From positions 1,860,001 through 1,924,000 of the forward strand of contig CAVZKX010000002.1 in NCBI GenBank assembly GCA_963775975.1: a stretch of 64,000 bases of DNA, read 5' to 3'. The position numbers were made by a program, and so were the translations under genes. Below the pieces are notes generated by a model. It had not been told where the DNA came from, searched no databases, and saw nothing but the letters and a program-made list of their open reading frames with translations. Of the stretch, positions 8,464 to 17,293 are shown in pieces. How positions within the stretch are numbered: position 1 is the stretch's first letter; every line of letters starts with the position of its first letter. Source of the DNA: JANXQG01 sp963775975. Its GTDB lineage: Bacteria > Planctomycetota > Planctomycetia > Pirellulales > Thermoguttaceae.

Positions 8464-9932
8464 TGTTCACCGTCTTTCCGGCGGCTTTTGCCGGCCCGGC
8501 CCGGCGGCGGATGCGGGCTGTCGGGGAATTCAATGCCTCGATCCGTAATGACGTACAACTGGCGTCGATTGGAATGCGCCGAGCCTCTGGACTTTACGAC
8601 AAGCATCTGTCGGATGATTTCTTGGTCGGTCTCGACAAAACGGAGTTGGACGACCGCGTCCACCACGGAAGAGAAGCCGATGCCGCTAAGTTCCTCATCG
8701 TTGTTGCCAAGTCCATTGCTGATTTGGTTGGTCAGGATGCTGGTAATGCCTTGTTCCTTGAGAACGCTTACCAGCCGCATCATGAAATCAAACGCAGCTT
8801 GCATGGATCCCATGCGAACGCAGGCGGAGACAGCGTCGAGGATTAGGTGGTCCGGCTTGAAACTGGCAATCGTTTCCATGACACGATTCAGGTGATTGTC
8901 CGAACCCGTGCTCTCCGGCGTAGAAGTTTGGATCAGAAGTGTTTTGTCACGAAGGGACGGACGAAGATCGATCCCGGGGCTAAGCATCCCGCTGATCATG
9001 GCCTCCTTGGATTCCTCGAAGTTTAGGTATAGCACCCTCTCGCCGCGTTGGCAGGCGGCCTGCACGAAAGTACACGCCAACGTGGTCTTGCCCGTACCGC
9101 TATTGCCCGAAATAAGAATGCAGGACGCGAGGCGAAAGCCGCCATCCAACATAAGGTCTAGTCCGTCCAATCCCGTGGAGACCTTTGTCCCGAGCGGCTG
9201 ATGGGTAAGTTCCGCGGTGGTGAGGGGGAATAAGACGATCCCGCGGTCGCCAAAAACGTAGGGATACTCGTTAGTCCCAAATCCGGAGCCGCGATACTTG
9301 ATCACCCGTAGTCTGCGCGTCGCCACTTGTCCTACCACGCGATGGTCGAGGCGTATTACGCAGTCCGCCATGAAGTCCAGAAACTCATATTGAGACTCTT
9401 GATTGTCGTCGTGGCGAGTCTTCACCGAAAGAACGCTCGTTAGTCCCAGATCAGTTAACCAGTCATGGAGCCTGGACAATTCGTTGCGCTCGTGCTTCAA
9501 GTTGTCGTAAATTCGCAACAACACGTCCAACGCATCCAACACGATCTGCCGAGCGCCGATCCTCTTCACGTGCCCGCCAACGATCGCCAGCAAGCCCTGA
9601 ATGTCGAAATCGCCGGAGACAATTTCTCCTCCGGGCAACCGGGCCTCGACGATGGCAATCTTGCCGGCCTTTTCCAATGCTGCCAGGTCCCACCCCATCG
9701 CCGATGCGTTGAGGCGGATGGCGTTGGCTCTTTCTTCGAAGGTGACAAACACGCCGGGTTCACCCGCCATCGCCCCGCGGCAAATGAACTCGAGGCCCGC
9801 CACCGTTTTTCCGGAGCCCGGCCCGCCACTGATCACCGTAGTCCGGCCTCGGGGAAGTCCGCCCTCAAGGATCTCATCAAGGCCGGTGATTCTGGTTGGC
9901 GCTTTCGGAATGGGTTGACGTTTTCCGCTCAT
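8460..9932 (-). CDS. kaiC: KaiC-family ATPase (double RecA domain)
   Basis: Protein of 490 residues with two RecA/KaiC domains. CI (about 10-245) has Walker A GGPGSGKT and the catalytic glutamates of TFEE. CII (about 250-480) has Walker A SGNSGTGKT and NFEE. At the CII phosphorylation site, the aligned pair that is Ser431-Thr432 in Synechococcus KaiC appears as Ser-Ser (GFSSVVDAV), so an autokinase site is plausible. Length is slightly under the usual 519. There is no kaiA nearby. It is the first gene of the kaiC-kaiB-PAS operon. RNA element B ends 85 bases upstream of its ATG. Confidence 0.93.
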   Translation of the reverse strand: MSGKRQPIPKAPTRITGLDEILEGGLPRGRTTVISGGPGSGKTVAGLEFICRGAMAGEPGVFVTFEERANAIRLNASAMGWDLAALEKAGKIAIVEARLPGGEIVSGDFDIQGLLAIVGGHVKRIGARQIVLDALDVLLRIYDNLKHERNELSRLHDWLTDLGLTSVLSVKTRHDDNQESQYEFLDFMADCVIRLDHRVVGQVATRRLRVIKYRGSGFGTNEYPYVFGDRGIVLFPLTTAELTHQPLGTKVSTGLDGLDLMLDGGFRLASCILISGNSGTGKTTLACTFVQAACQRGERVLYLNFEESKEAMISGMLSPGIDLRPSLRDKTLLIQTSTPESTGSDNHLNRVMETIASFKPDHLILDAVSACVRMGSMQAAFDFMMRLVSVLKEQGITSILTNQISNGLGNNDEELSGIGFSSVVDAVVQLRFVETDQEIIRQMLVVKSRGSAHSNRRQLYVITDRGIEFPDSPHPPPGRAGKSRRKDGEQ

Positions 9933-10016
9933 AGACTACTCTTTTCGTGAGTTTCACTTCCGCCTTCAAAGTCGGTGAACCCGCAACGGTTCCTGGCATA
10001 CAGACCATGTTTAACG

Positions 10017-10102
10017 AAAAAAGCCGACGCGGGTGAACGCGTCTACGCATTCACCCACGTCGGCTTACTGTACGCCTGGCCCGTCGCCGTGGCGACGTGC
10101 CC
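10017..10102 (-). ncRNA. Structured RNA element B (paralogue of element A)
   Basis: On the minus strand, hairpin one (10102-10078) has a CGTCGCC/GGCGACG stem inside a GGC/GCC closing pair. After 11 bases comes hairpin two (10066-10021), with outer stem AAGCCGACG/CGTCGGCTT continued by GGGTGAA/TTCACCC and GCG/CGC. Two positions that are C.A mismatches on the plus strand become G.U wobbles on the minus strand, giving an unbroken helix of about 21 pairs. It ends TTTTTTCGTT, the same tail as element A, while the hairpin-one stem sequence is entirely different yet still pairs. It precedes kaiC. The nearest upstream minus-strand gene is a dead transposase about 410 bases away, so it is not an obvious terminator for a living gene. 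Confidence 0.58.
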
Positions 10103-10518
10103 TTCATCTCGTCTACCGACTTAATCCCGGATAGGAGCGACCTCCGGCTCGTAGTCACTCCTCTGACGAATGCTGATTGTACTCCGCCAAGAGAAGGATG
10201 GCAAGTAGCGTTCCGTTCCCGGCATTTGGCATCATTTACGCTTTTACAAATCGATGCCCGTAATCGGGGCGCGTCGGTTTGACACACGAATGGCACTAGC
10301 TTAACGTTCCAGCTATCCGTTTCGGCGTTGGCGGCCGGTAAGCGGTGACCGTCGTGTGGCCTCATCGAATTATGATCCTACTCATGCGGCGTGTCTGAAC
10401 GGACCTTGTTCGAGGATAGGGCCGACGAGTGACAATGCCATTGGGCATTACGGCACGGTTGACTCGGCAGAAACAGAGAGAACCGCCATTGGACGTTGGT
10501 GACTTTGCAAGGTGCGCA
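10103..10518. other. Non-coding stretch, no gene recognised
   Basis: About 400 bases between RNA element B and the IS4 remnant. Short reading frames exist on both strands but none has a ribosome site, conserved motif or neighbour-like codon use. It may contain the promoter for the kaiC operon and for element B, since that transcript must begin upstream of 10102 on the minus strand. I could not identify -35/-10 boxes with confidence. Confidence 0.4.
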
Positions 10519-10959
10519 CTAGAACCATTTGGATCGGTTGTGCGGCAGCTTGGCAATGTGTCGAGGTTGCGTCAGCCTGGCGCCCGGCTTCGGGCGTCGT
10601 TTGCGCGCCCGCGGTTCCCAGCGTCCGGGGCGATCGCCTACGCGGTGGTAAGCAATGGTGGTCAGCATCGCATCAATCAACCACCCGCGATCCTCGGGTT
10701 GGGCTGCTTCAATCTTCGGAGCAAAGGCAGTCAGGGCTTGCTTGGCTCCTTTGAAACTCACCTTGCGAGGTTCGATGTCGTTCTCGCTGGCGGCAACGGC
10801 CATGGCCGTGCGGAGTAAGTTGTACGCCAGCAAGTGAGTCCAAATCTCTTTGTGAACCATGTCGGGCGTCTTGCAACGCAGGATGTCCATCTGCATCGTA
10901 CACTTGATCGATCGGATATCGACTTCTCCTTCCCAGCGGTGCTCATATGAAGTGTTCGG
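10519..10959 (-). pseudogene. IS4-family transposase, C-terminal fragment
   Basis: An open reading of about 146 codons corresponding to the end of an IS4-type DDE transposase: YEHRWEGEVDIRSIKCTMQM, then HKEIWTHLLAYNLLRTAMA, PRKVSFKGAKQAL and the C-terminal RPGRWEPRARKRRPK. The reading is closed upstream by a TGA just before residue 1, so the N-terminal part with two of the catalytic acidic residues is missing. The first internal ATG is at 10896. No terminal inverted repeats are recognisable. This is a decayed insertion sequence between the kai operon and the patatin gene. Confidence 0.8.
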
Positions 10960-11329
10960 TCACTCGACTGCAATAAATTCGGAGAACCAAGAACTCAGCT
11001 TGCGCTGTTGGAAGCAGTGGGCGTGTTTCGTGTTGTATCGCACGTCAGGCCAACGCATTTCCGCTGCGTTAGCTGTCGCTTAAACGCAGAATGTCAAGAT
11101 AAGGGATCTGGTGAAATGACAACAAGGCCGTCGCGCGAGACCTTTGCTAAAGCTAGTGCCATTCGAGGGGCGCACCGACGCGCGTTAGCGACGGCAACTC
11201 GTCCACGATTCCTTTGAATTCTTTGTGCATTTCTTTGTGCTGGTATTGTATCACGAGTACAAAGAATGATAAGCAAACCTGCTGAATACATGCGTTTTTA
11301 CGGTGTTCTTGAAAACCTGCTAGAAATCG
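10960..11329. other. Non-coding stretch, likely decayed insertion DNA
   Basis: About 370 bases upstream of the transposase fragment and before the oxidoreductase stub. No reading frame with a ribosome site or recognisable motif is present on either strand. It is probably eroded sequence associated with the IS4 remnant. Confidence 0.35.
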
Positions 11330-11383
11330 CTAAGGCATCATGCCCATAAAGCCCGCTCCAACCAACCCAATTCTCAGCATCAT
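11330..11383 (-). pseudogene. N-terminal stub of a Gfo/Idh/MocA-type oxidoreductase
   Basis: A 17-codon reading on the minus strand, MMLRIGLVGAGFMGMMP, ends at a TAG. It matches the very start of NAD(P)-dependent Gfo/Idh/MocA oxidoreductases, including the GxGxxG dinucleotide-binding turn (GLVGAGFMG). Nothing resembling the rest of that family follows. It lies beside the IS4 remnant, so an insertion/deletion probably removed the gene body. The match is short, so chance is possible. Confidence 0.35.
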
Positions 11384-11435
11384 TAAGTCCTTTTCAGCAA
11401 ACAACTCGCACCAGGCGTTCCTGACGCGCGAGGCC

Positions 11436-13280
11436 TTACATAAACAGCTTCGCGTCCAACTTATAGAGCATGCTCTTGAGTTGCTGGACCGACGCGTTGG
11501 TTGTGTTCTCCGCAATAATTGCCATTTCGTCGGCGCGCGTGAACTCGGAGAGGTCGAACGACGTGACGTCCGGTGCGATGACAAAGTCGGCCGGTTGGAC
11601 CCCCACGTAGTTCATGTTGTAGTTCTGAATCATGGTTTGCCGCAGGATGACTTGCATTGTCGAGAAAAACCGGCTCACGCTGCCTCGCGCCTTCCCGCTG
11701 CGAATGCCCAGGAAATCCTTTTCAAGTTTTGCCGACACCGTCGAAGCGATGACAAAATTGCAGCCTTTGGCGGTCAAAATGTTGGCGGGAACATTGTTCA
11801 GCAAGCCACCATCGACGACGGCTTGCTCGGAGCGAAAGATCGGGAGCGCTAGGGGAGGCAGATTGATGCTTTCCAGAATATTGTGCGTGGCGTCGCCGCT
11901 GTCGCGCGCTAGCGGCACGCCGTCGACGAGGTCGACCGCAATCGTGGTCACCGGAATGAGCAGTTGCTCCATGCGGAGGTTGTCCAGGTATTTGCGCAGC
12001 ATCGGTTCGAAGAGATTGCGGCGATACTTGTAGAGCAAGTACCAGTAACCGCCGGCGGGGAGCTGTCGAAAGAACCAGGATGGCAGAAGTTCGGTCTTGA
12101 AGCACTGGGTGCTGTATTCCGGGTCCATTCCCGAAGCGTAGATGATGCCGGTCATCGCGCCAGCGCTGGTTCCGGCGATCATGTCGACGTAGACGCCGTG
12201 TTTTTCGAGAGTCTTAAGCACGCCGAGATGGGCCATGCCGCGCGCGGCCCCTCCCCCAAGCGCCATGCCAATTTGAATGCCGCGCAAATGATGGATTATC
12301 CGTTCGCATCCCTGCTGCAACAGCTTGCCCTGGTTGGGCTTCGGTTGGCCGCTGAAGGTCTTGAAGTCGCGCGTCGCCAACTCAGCAAGCTCCGGGGCAT
12401 AAGGGGGCGCCGGCGCATCGTAGCTCAAGCACCAGACGATGCGAATCTTTTCCCGCAAGCGAGGCGTGGATTGTTCCAACACCTGCAAAGTTTGTACCGC
12501 GGCTGCGACGTCTGGTGGTTGAACGCACCAAAGGACGACATCCGCGTAACTCGTCATTCGAGTCATGTTTTCGCGGGAGTGGTCCGCGCGGACATCGATC
12601 AAGAGGCGACCGTGCGCGGACCATTCTTTGAGCATTTGTGCCGTCGCTTCGGGACCGATATGCGCCCCGTGCTCGAAGAGAAGTTTATAAGGGATTCCGG
12701 CCTCGGTTCTAAAGCGCTCGTCATCTCCGGCAACGCACGGGGACTCGCCAAGCTCTTGCAGCCGTCCGGCCAACTGCTGCGCGAGGGGACGGCTCGCCTC
12801 GGAGTGATGAACGATTACGACGACGGCCGGCTTGGGAAGCTCGCGATCGACCATGACCAATCGCTTGACGATATTGGCGGAGATGCGAAACATCGCGAGT
12901 TGGAACTCGCGGTGCTTGGCCGTCAGTCGCAGCAGTTCGTCCTGCGAGAGGCGAATGACGGCTGTAGGCTCAACGGCCTCGACCTGCAGGTGCGATCGAT
13001 CGGTCAGCAGCAGGGAGAAGAGTCCTGCCACCGAGCCGCGGCCGAAAAAGTCGCGTTGGATTTCCTTTCCAAGTCGATCAAACAGCGCGCCCTCGAGTCG
13101 TCCGATGATGACGAAGTAAACGTGGTTGACCTCTGAATCCAGTTCGATGACGGTTTGCCCGGCGTGGAATTCCATTAACTCGGCGGTGGCGGCGATCTCC
13201 CGGATGGCCTCGTCGTTGAGTTCTCGGGCCCATTCCAGGCGCCTCAATTCAATGCAGAGTCTATCCTGATCGTGAATCAT
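11436..13280 (-). CDS. cNMP-binding patatin-like phospholipase (NTE family)
   Basis: Protein of 614 residues. Residues about 15-135 form a cyclic-nucleotide-binding-type beta roll (FHAGQTVIELDSEVNHVYFVIIG...GRGSVAGLFSLLL). A middle region (about 150-310) resembles the Rossmann-like linker of NTE/YlbK-type proteins. Residues about 325-510 are a patatin lipase domain: oxyanion GGGAARG, nucleophile GTSAG and Asp in VDGGLLNNVP. Together these give the Ser-Asp catalytic dyad of a phospholipase/lysophospholipase, probably acting at the inner membrane and gated by a nucleotide or lipid. I start at 13280 because GAGG stands nine bases upstream; the GTG at 13295 is too close to it. Downstream lies decayed DNA. 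Confidence 0.9.
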   Translation of the reverse strand: MIHDQDRLCIELRRLEWARELNDEAIREIAATAELMEFHAGQTVIELDSEVNHVYFVIIGRLEGALFDRLGKEIQRDFFGRGSVAGLFSLLLTDRSHLQVEAVEPTAVIRLSQDELLRLTAKHREFQLAMFRISANIVKRLVMVDRELPKPAVVVIVHHSEASRPLAQQLAGRLQELGESPCVAGDDERFRTEAGIPYKLLFEHGAHIGPEATAQMLKEWSAHGRLLIDVRADHSRENMTRMTSYADVVLWCVQPPDVAAAVQTLQVLEQSTPRLREKIRIVWCLSYDAPAPPYAPELAELATRDFKTFSGQPKPNQGKLLQQGCERIIHHLRGIQIGMALGGGAARGMAHLGVLKTLEKHGVYVDMIAGTSAGAMTGIIYASGMDPEYSTQCFKTELLPSWFFRQLPAGGYWYLLYKYRRNLFEPMLRKYLDNLRMEQLLIPVTTIAVDLVDGVPLARDSGDATHNILESINLPPLALPIFRSEQAVVDGGLLNNVPANILTAKGCNFVIASTVSAKLEKDFLGIRSGKARGSVSRFFSTMQVILRQTMIQNYNMNYVGVQPADFVIAPDVTSFDLSEFTRADEMAIIAENTTNASVQQLKSMLYKLDAKLFM

Positions 13281-13365
13281 GCGATCGCACCTCAATTAGC
13301 CATAGCACATTGACCGAATCGTCACCCAACCCAGCTAGTATCTTTGTATCTTTCCATTACCTAGG

Positions 13366-13441
13366 CAAGGGGTTGTTGCCGGAGAGAATTATCGTGCCCG
13401 AGCCGTTCTTCGTCAGCGCCGCACCGGTGCCGATGTGTACA
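13366..13441 (-). pseudogene. Remnant of an autotransporter-type beta-strand repeat
   Basis: On the minus strand about 25 codons read GTGAALTKNGSGTIILSGNN, a close match to the PATR repeat (autotransporter-associated beta strand, typically LTKxGxGTLxLSGxN) found in planctomycete surface proteins. It is preceded by a frame with no start or ribosome site and ends without the usual TYTGGT continuation. Two intact proteins in this window carry the same motif (near 22300 and 58090). It looks like the tail of a deleted surface-protein gene in the 13.3-13.7 kb gap. Confidence 0.45.
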
Positions 13442-13700
13442 AGAGCGGTAAATAGGTTCAGCAAATCGGCGACGGTCCCACAACAAAAATCCCGGAATAG
13501 GCCCGCAAGGCCAGTCCCTTGACTAAAGTCGCCCCTACAGTTTCGCCAGACAGTACGTCTTGCGACTCGGGCACCCGGGAGTCGCAAAACCGCGCGGCGG
13601 CGACTCGATTTGAGTTGCAAGCGCGCCGAAATGGCGCACAATTGCCGTGAACAGTGAGGAATCGAACGGAATTAGACTGCCAAGACAGGAGACCTGTGCG

Positions 13701-13892
13701 ATGAAAAGGTTGTGGATACTGATCCTCATGCTGACGCCGGTGCTTGCCGGCGGGTGCAAGACGGGGTTTTTGTGGCAACTCGGTCCCGATCAGATCTCCG
13801 TGGGGACTCCGGGGACGTGTGGCCATCCTTTCGCGGCCCCGGCGACATGTGCCCCGCCTTGTGCTACACCCGGTGAACCCTGCTGCCCTTGA
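13701..13892 (+). CDS. Small Cys-rich lipoprotein
   Basis: Protein of 63 residues. ATG at 13701 follows AGGAG by about ten bases. Residues 2-17 are a signal peptide (KRLWILILMLTPVLA) with a lipobox ending LAGGC, so Cys18 or so would be lipidated and the protein anchored in the envelope. The mature part is only about 45 residues and contains five further cysteines in Pro/Ala-rich context (TCGHPF, TCAPPC, PCCP), suggesting disulfides or metal binding. No family is recognised. Similar short planctomycete lipoproteins are common but undescribed. Confidence 0.6.
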   Translation: MKRLWILILMLTPVLAGGCKTGFLWQLGPDQISVGTPGTCGHPFAAPATCAPPCATPGEPCCP

Positions 13893-13929
13893 ACTAATTG
13901 ACGTTAACGGCCTGTTGCAGTCGGAAAGC

Positions 13930-13955
13930 CAAAAAAAGTCGGGCTTCGCTGCCCG
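13930..13955 (-). terminator. Intrinsic terminator after the acyltransferase gene
   Basis: On the minus strand a CGGGC/GCCCG stem with six-base loop (AGCGAA) is followed by A-C and seven T residues. It lies about 30 bases past the stop of the condensation-domain protein (13984) and so would end the sigma-to-acyltransferase transcript. Confidence 0.65.
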
Positions 13956-13983
13956 TACGGGTGCAAGAGTCGAGGCAACAACG

Positions 13984-15429
13984 CTAGAGCGCGTCGCCAA
14001 TAATCTCCGCGGCTTCGGCCGGACGTTCCACCACATTCCCGATCGGTTCGGCATGTCCAAGTGGATTGGTCTCGATTGATCGACTTGCCATGTGGATCGA
14101 CGCGCGAATCTTTCGCAAATAGGTCGCCATCAAGTCGCTGGCCTGGGCTTCCGTGACGCGGCGGCTGTCGTAGTGCATGCAGAGCTGGAGTCCGCCCGCG
14201 TAATAAACCAGGGCCACGGCGACTGCCGTGCCGTCGCGGACCGGCGCGAAAAGTTCGATGCTCTCCAGCACCACGTTGCCCGCCACGATTTTTTCGTTGC
14301 ACCGAGGCAGGGGCGAATCAGCCATGGCGCTGCCCAAATTGGACAGTACGCACGTTGCATCACAGCACTCCCGATCGACCCACTTCGCCATTCCGCCCGG
14401 CAGCAAGCGAAGGCCCCAAAGCGACACGACGAAGATCAGACCCAACTGACGCCGGCGGATCGAATCCATTTCCGCATGGATATTTTGAAGCAGGCCGCCG
14501 GGATCGGCGATTTGTCTCGGAGTACGGTCAAGAAAAACCATGCTTACCAAATTGGCGGCGGGCATCCGCTTATCGGGCTCATGGCGGAGATTCATCGGCA
14601 CGGCGACGCGGATCCACTCTCCACGCCTCGCGACCTGGTACCGGGCACGGAAATCATCGACCGCCACAAAGAAGTCTCGCAGCAACCAGTCGTTTGCGGT
14701 CACGTTGGCATTCGCGACGGCTGTCGAAAGTTTCTGTACTTCTTCCACTTCCAGACTGCCCACTTTGACATCCGGGAAGCTTGTCGGCAACTCGCCGCCA
14801 ATTGTCGCGATTCGTTCCGATAGGGGAACCGGCCGGTGCATGAAGAAGTTTCGTACGCGGGAAAGACCCATAAGTTGAACGGGAAGCATCCGCAGGTACT
14901 TCCATATGGTCAGGCCGAAATGTCCGCGCCCAAGCAAGGCCTGCGGATCGCTAGGTAAAAGTTGAATTGGGGACTGCTTGCCGGAGATGACATGGGCATA
15001 GCATCGCAAAAAGTCATCGAGGAACTGAAACACTGCTTTGCCATCGCACGCAGCATGGTGTACCTGCAACACGAGCGAGCTCCCTTGCGAATCCGCCATG
15101 GCCCAAGACTTCAATCCCGGTTCAGAAGAAAGGTCGATCGGTCGCATTGAGGGCAAGCGATCGTTTGCCGGGCCGTCGATCCATGAAATTGCCATAGGCC
15201 GATCCGACGACGCAATCCATTCCAGTCGGCCCGCCGGAGTCTTTTGAACCTTGGCGCGAAGCAAGGGGTGGCGCGCGACGACTGTCTGCAGAGCTTCCGC
15301 CGCCGCCTGGCGGTCAAGTTGTCCGCTGAACCTGAGACGCGCAATGATGCTCATGGGATACTTCGGGCGGTCGTCCCGAAGCATATATTCTTCAAAGGCC
15401 GTTAAGGGAAGGGGCAATGGAAAACTCAT
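13984..15429 (-). CDS. Condensation-domain-type acyltransferase
   Basis: Protein of 481 residues resembling stand-alone NRPS condensation/WES-like acyltransferases. The N-terminal half has the active-site HHxxxDG as HHAACDG (near residue 140). The start matches the family (PLPLTAFEEYMLRDD, LRFSGQLDRQAAAEAL, HPLLRAKV), and the second half has the floor-loop region (RVAVPMNLR, NLVSMVFLDR) and VLSNLG. Such enzymes join an acyl thioester to an alcohol or amine. I take ATG 15429 (GGAG nine bases upstream) rather than a TTG at 15444. It is the last gene of the ECF-sigma unit and follows the acyl-CoA reductase, so an ester- or amide-linked lipid product is plausible; the substrate is unknown. Confidence 0.75.
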   Translation of the reverse strand: MSFPLPLPLTAFEEYMLRDDRPKYPMSIIARLRFSGQLDRQAAAEALQTVVARHPLLRAKVQKTPAGRLEWIASSDRPMAISWIDGPANDRLPSMRPIDLSSEPGLKSWAMADSQGSSLVLQVHHAACDGKAVFQFLDDFLRCYAHVISGKQSPIQLLPSDPQALLGRGHFGLTIWKYLRMLPVQLMGLSRVRNFFMHRPVPLSERIATIGGELPTSFPDVKVGSLEVEEVQKLSTAVANANVTANDWLLRDFFVAVDDFRARYQVARRGEWIRVAVPMNLRHEPDKRMPAANLVSMVFLDRTPRQIADPGGLLQNIHAEMDSIRRRQLGLIFVVSLWGLRLLPGGMAKWVDRECCDATCVLSNLGSAMADSPLPRCNEKIVAGNVVLESIELFAPVRDGTAVAVALVYYAGGLQLCMHYDSRRVTEAQASDLMATYLRKIRASIHMASRSIETNPLGHAEPIGNVVERPAEAAEIIGDAL

Positions 15430-15523
15430 CCAGCTCGTCTCCAATCTCGCTGAACCCTCGTGAAATGGTTTTTGCGACTTCTGGCGCTACGCGTTGCCGC
15501 AGGAGCACGGCGCGACGGTTCAT

Positions 15524-17254
15524 CTAACCTTTGAACGAAGAAAATAGGAGCTGGACCAGGTTCTTCCACGAAGGCTGGCCATACAATCGGAAACACGACC
15601 AGGCCACACGTTCGGCTTGCGCATGGCTAGGAAACCACGGTGGTTTCGGGAAGATCGTCAGCGGTCCTTCGAGAACCGATTTCTCCACGCCTTCCAACAT
15701 GAACGTATTGTGGACCCAACCGATTCCGCTCTGGGCATTGACAAGCGTACTGCCCGGGAATCCGCCCCAGGGAGGGCTCATCATCGCGTACATCAGGCCC
15801 GGCCAATGGTTGATGGCCACGGTTCCGTACCTCAGTTCGTTCACGGCAGCCTGTAGCAGCCGTTTGTTCGATGCCGATCGGCGAAACCCGGCAGGGTGCG
15901 TCACGGCGGCAGACAAGGTTCCGGCCAGCCGATTGTTCGCGAAATCAACCGCTTTGCGTAAGAAAGCCTCCGGCGTCGGGGCATCAAGTGCCACCTCCGC
16001 CAAAACGCACACGAACGATTCCTCGTTAAAGAATTGGGGACTTTCATCCGGATCAACGTCTCGCAACAGGGTCCACGGCAGATGCTCAGTCAGTTCCTTA
16101 TCTATCGGAGCGTTAGATGCTTTCGGATCGGTAAGGCGCCGGTAGCGCACCACCGCGCCGGGGTAGTAAGAAACTCGCGTAGGCGTGCGGGCGAAGACCC
16201 CGTCGATGAGATCGAGCAGTTGTGTGCGAAGTGGCCAGCGTTTCCAGGTGATGAGGGCCTTGGTGGCGGCACAATTAAAGGACACGTTATTGACGACTGA
16301 GGCCGCGATGTTCTCGGCCTGAAACGCCAGTTGACGCCGCGAATACTTGCCAGGAAGAAATATCCACGGGCTGACATTGCCCAATTCGCTGGTGATGGGC
16401 TTCTCCAGAGCCGGCGTTTTCGCAAGTTTCCTTGTTTCTCTTTCTTCACCTTCTTCTCCCTGCGGACCCCATACGATGCGGTCGTGCGAATGAATCGATC
16501 CTGTGATATGCACCTCATCCGTCAGGTGGTGATGAACGGCCGCTGCGCCGACATCCTCTCCTCCATAGATGATGCGCAGACATCCCTGGTCGATCAACGA
16601 TCGTAGCGCTCGCTCAAAAATGGGGCCTAGGTACTCGTTTACCGGGCTCATCTTTAGGAGCACCACCGCGCCTTCATGGAACAGCTTCGTGAACGTGTCG
16701 GTCAGCGGAATAGCGGAAACATTGCCCGCACCGAGTACGACAACCAATTTCGCGGGCCGAGAGCCGGCTGTGCGGTAGTGCGTAGCGAGGTGATCGGTGA
16801 GATTTTCCTCACGAATGCCCTCTCGCATCCAGGCTGTGACTTTGAAAGGCAAGAACACAAGACGGTCAAACAGGATGCCAGTCGGCAGAAGCGGAACGCG
16901 TAGCCGCCCTTCCGGTCCTTGAAACACCTTGCCGGGCAGCTTTGGCAGGCCGGAGGATTCGATCGCGCGTAGGGAGTGAGCTAGAAGCCGTAAATAGCGC
17001 ATGGTTGCCACGGGGCCAACAAGGACTTCTTCCGCCCGGTACGGGCTTCTTGGAGGTATCCCCTTGGCCCGACATGCCGCGTCCACCCACTGCAGAGCAA
17101 CTTCCGCCACGCCGTCCGCGCAAGCTTCCACGAGTGTGATTCGCTGGCGAATCGACGTCTCTGCATAGCGCCGTTTGGCCTGATCGAGTTCCTCTAGGAA
17201 TCGATCGACCCGTTCGACGGATGCGAGTTGCTCAGTGCTGTTTGAAGGCGACAT
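15524..17254 (-). CDS. Acyl-CoA reductase / aldehyde dehydrogenase family protein
   Basis: Protein of 576 residues of the aldehyde dehydrogenase superfamily, closest in layout to acyl-CoA/acyl-ACP reductases of the LuxC type. Visible features are the NAD-binding VVLGAGNVSAIPLTD, VHITGSIHSHD, the conserved Glu in ITSELGNVSPWIF and the nucleophile Cys in NNVSFNCAATKAL. An insertion before the Glu (GEEGEERETRK) is unusual. Such enzymes reduce fatty acyl thioesters to aldehydes or oxidise them back. It sits between the SDR (39 bases upstream) and the condensation-type acyltransferase (94 bases downstream) on one strand, which fits supply of a long-chain aldehyde/alcohol. Confidence 0.8.
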   Translation of the reverse strand: MSPSNSTEQLASVERVDRFLEELDQAKRRYAETSIRQRITLVEACADGVAEVALQWVDAACRAKGIPPRSPYRAEEVLVGPVATMRYLRLLAHSLRAIESSGLPKLPGKVFQGPEGRLRVPLLPTGILFDRLVFLPFKVTAWMREGIREENLTDHLATHYRTAGSRPAKLVVVLGAGNVSAIPLTDTFTKLFHEGAVVLLKMSPVNEYLGPIFERALRSLIDQGCLRIIYGGEDVGAAAVHHHLTDEVHITGSIHSHDRIVWGPQGEEGEERETRKLAKTPALEKPITSELGNVSPWIFLPGKYSRRQLAFQAENIAASVVNNVSFNCAATKALITWKRWPLRTQLLDLIDGVFARTPTRVSYYPGAVVRYRRLTDPKASNAPIDKELTEHLPWTLLRDVDPDESPQFFNEESFVCVLAEVALDAPTPEAFLRKAVDFANNRLAGTLSAAVTHPAGFRRSASNKRLLQAAVNELRYGTVAINHWPGLMYAMMSPPWGGFPGSTLVNAQSGIGWVHNTFMLEGVEKSVLEGPLTIFPKPPWFPSHAQAERVAWSCFRLYGQPSWKNLVQLLFSSFKG

Positions 17255-17293
17255 GTCCGTGTCACCGGGCTAGATTGTGGATAGGGTCCTTAG

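Noticed and set aside
11964..13136. 390-residue plus-strand reading over the patatin gene
   Set aside because: Shadow of a well-supported lipase; no motif or start signal.
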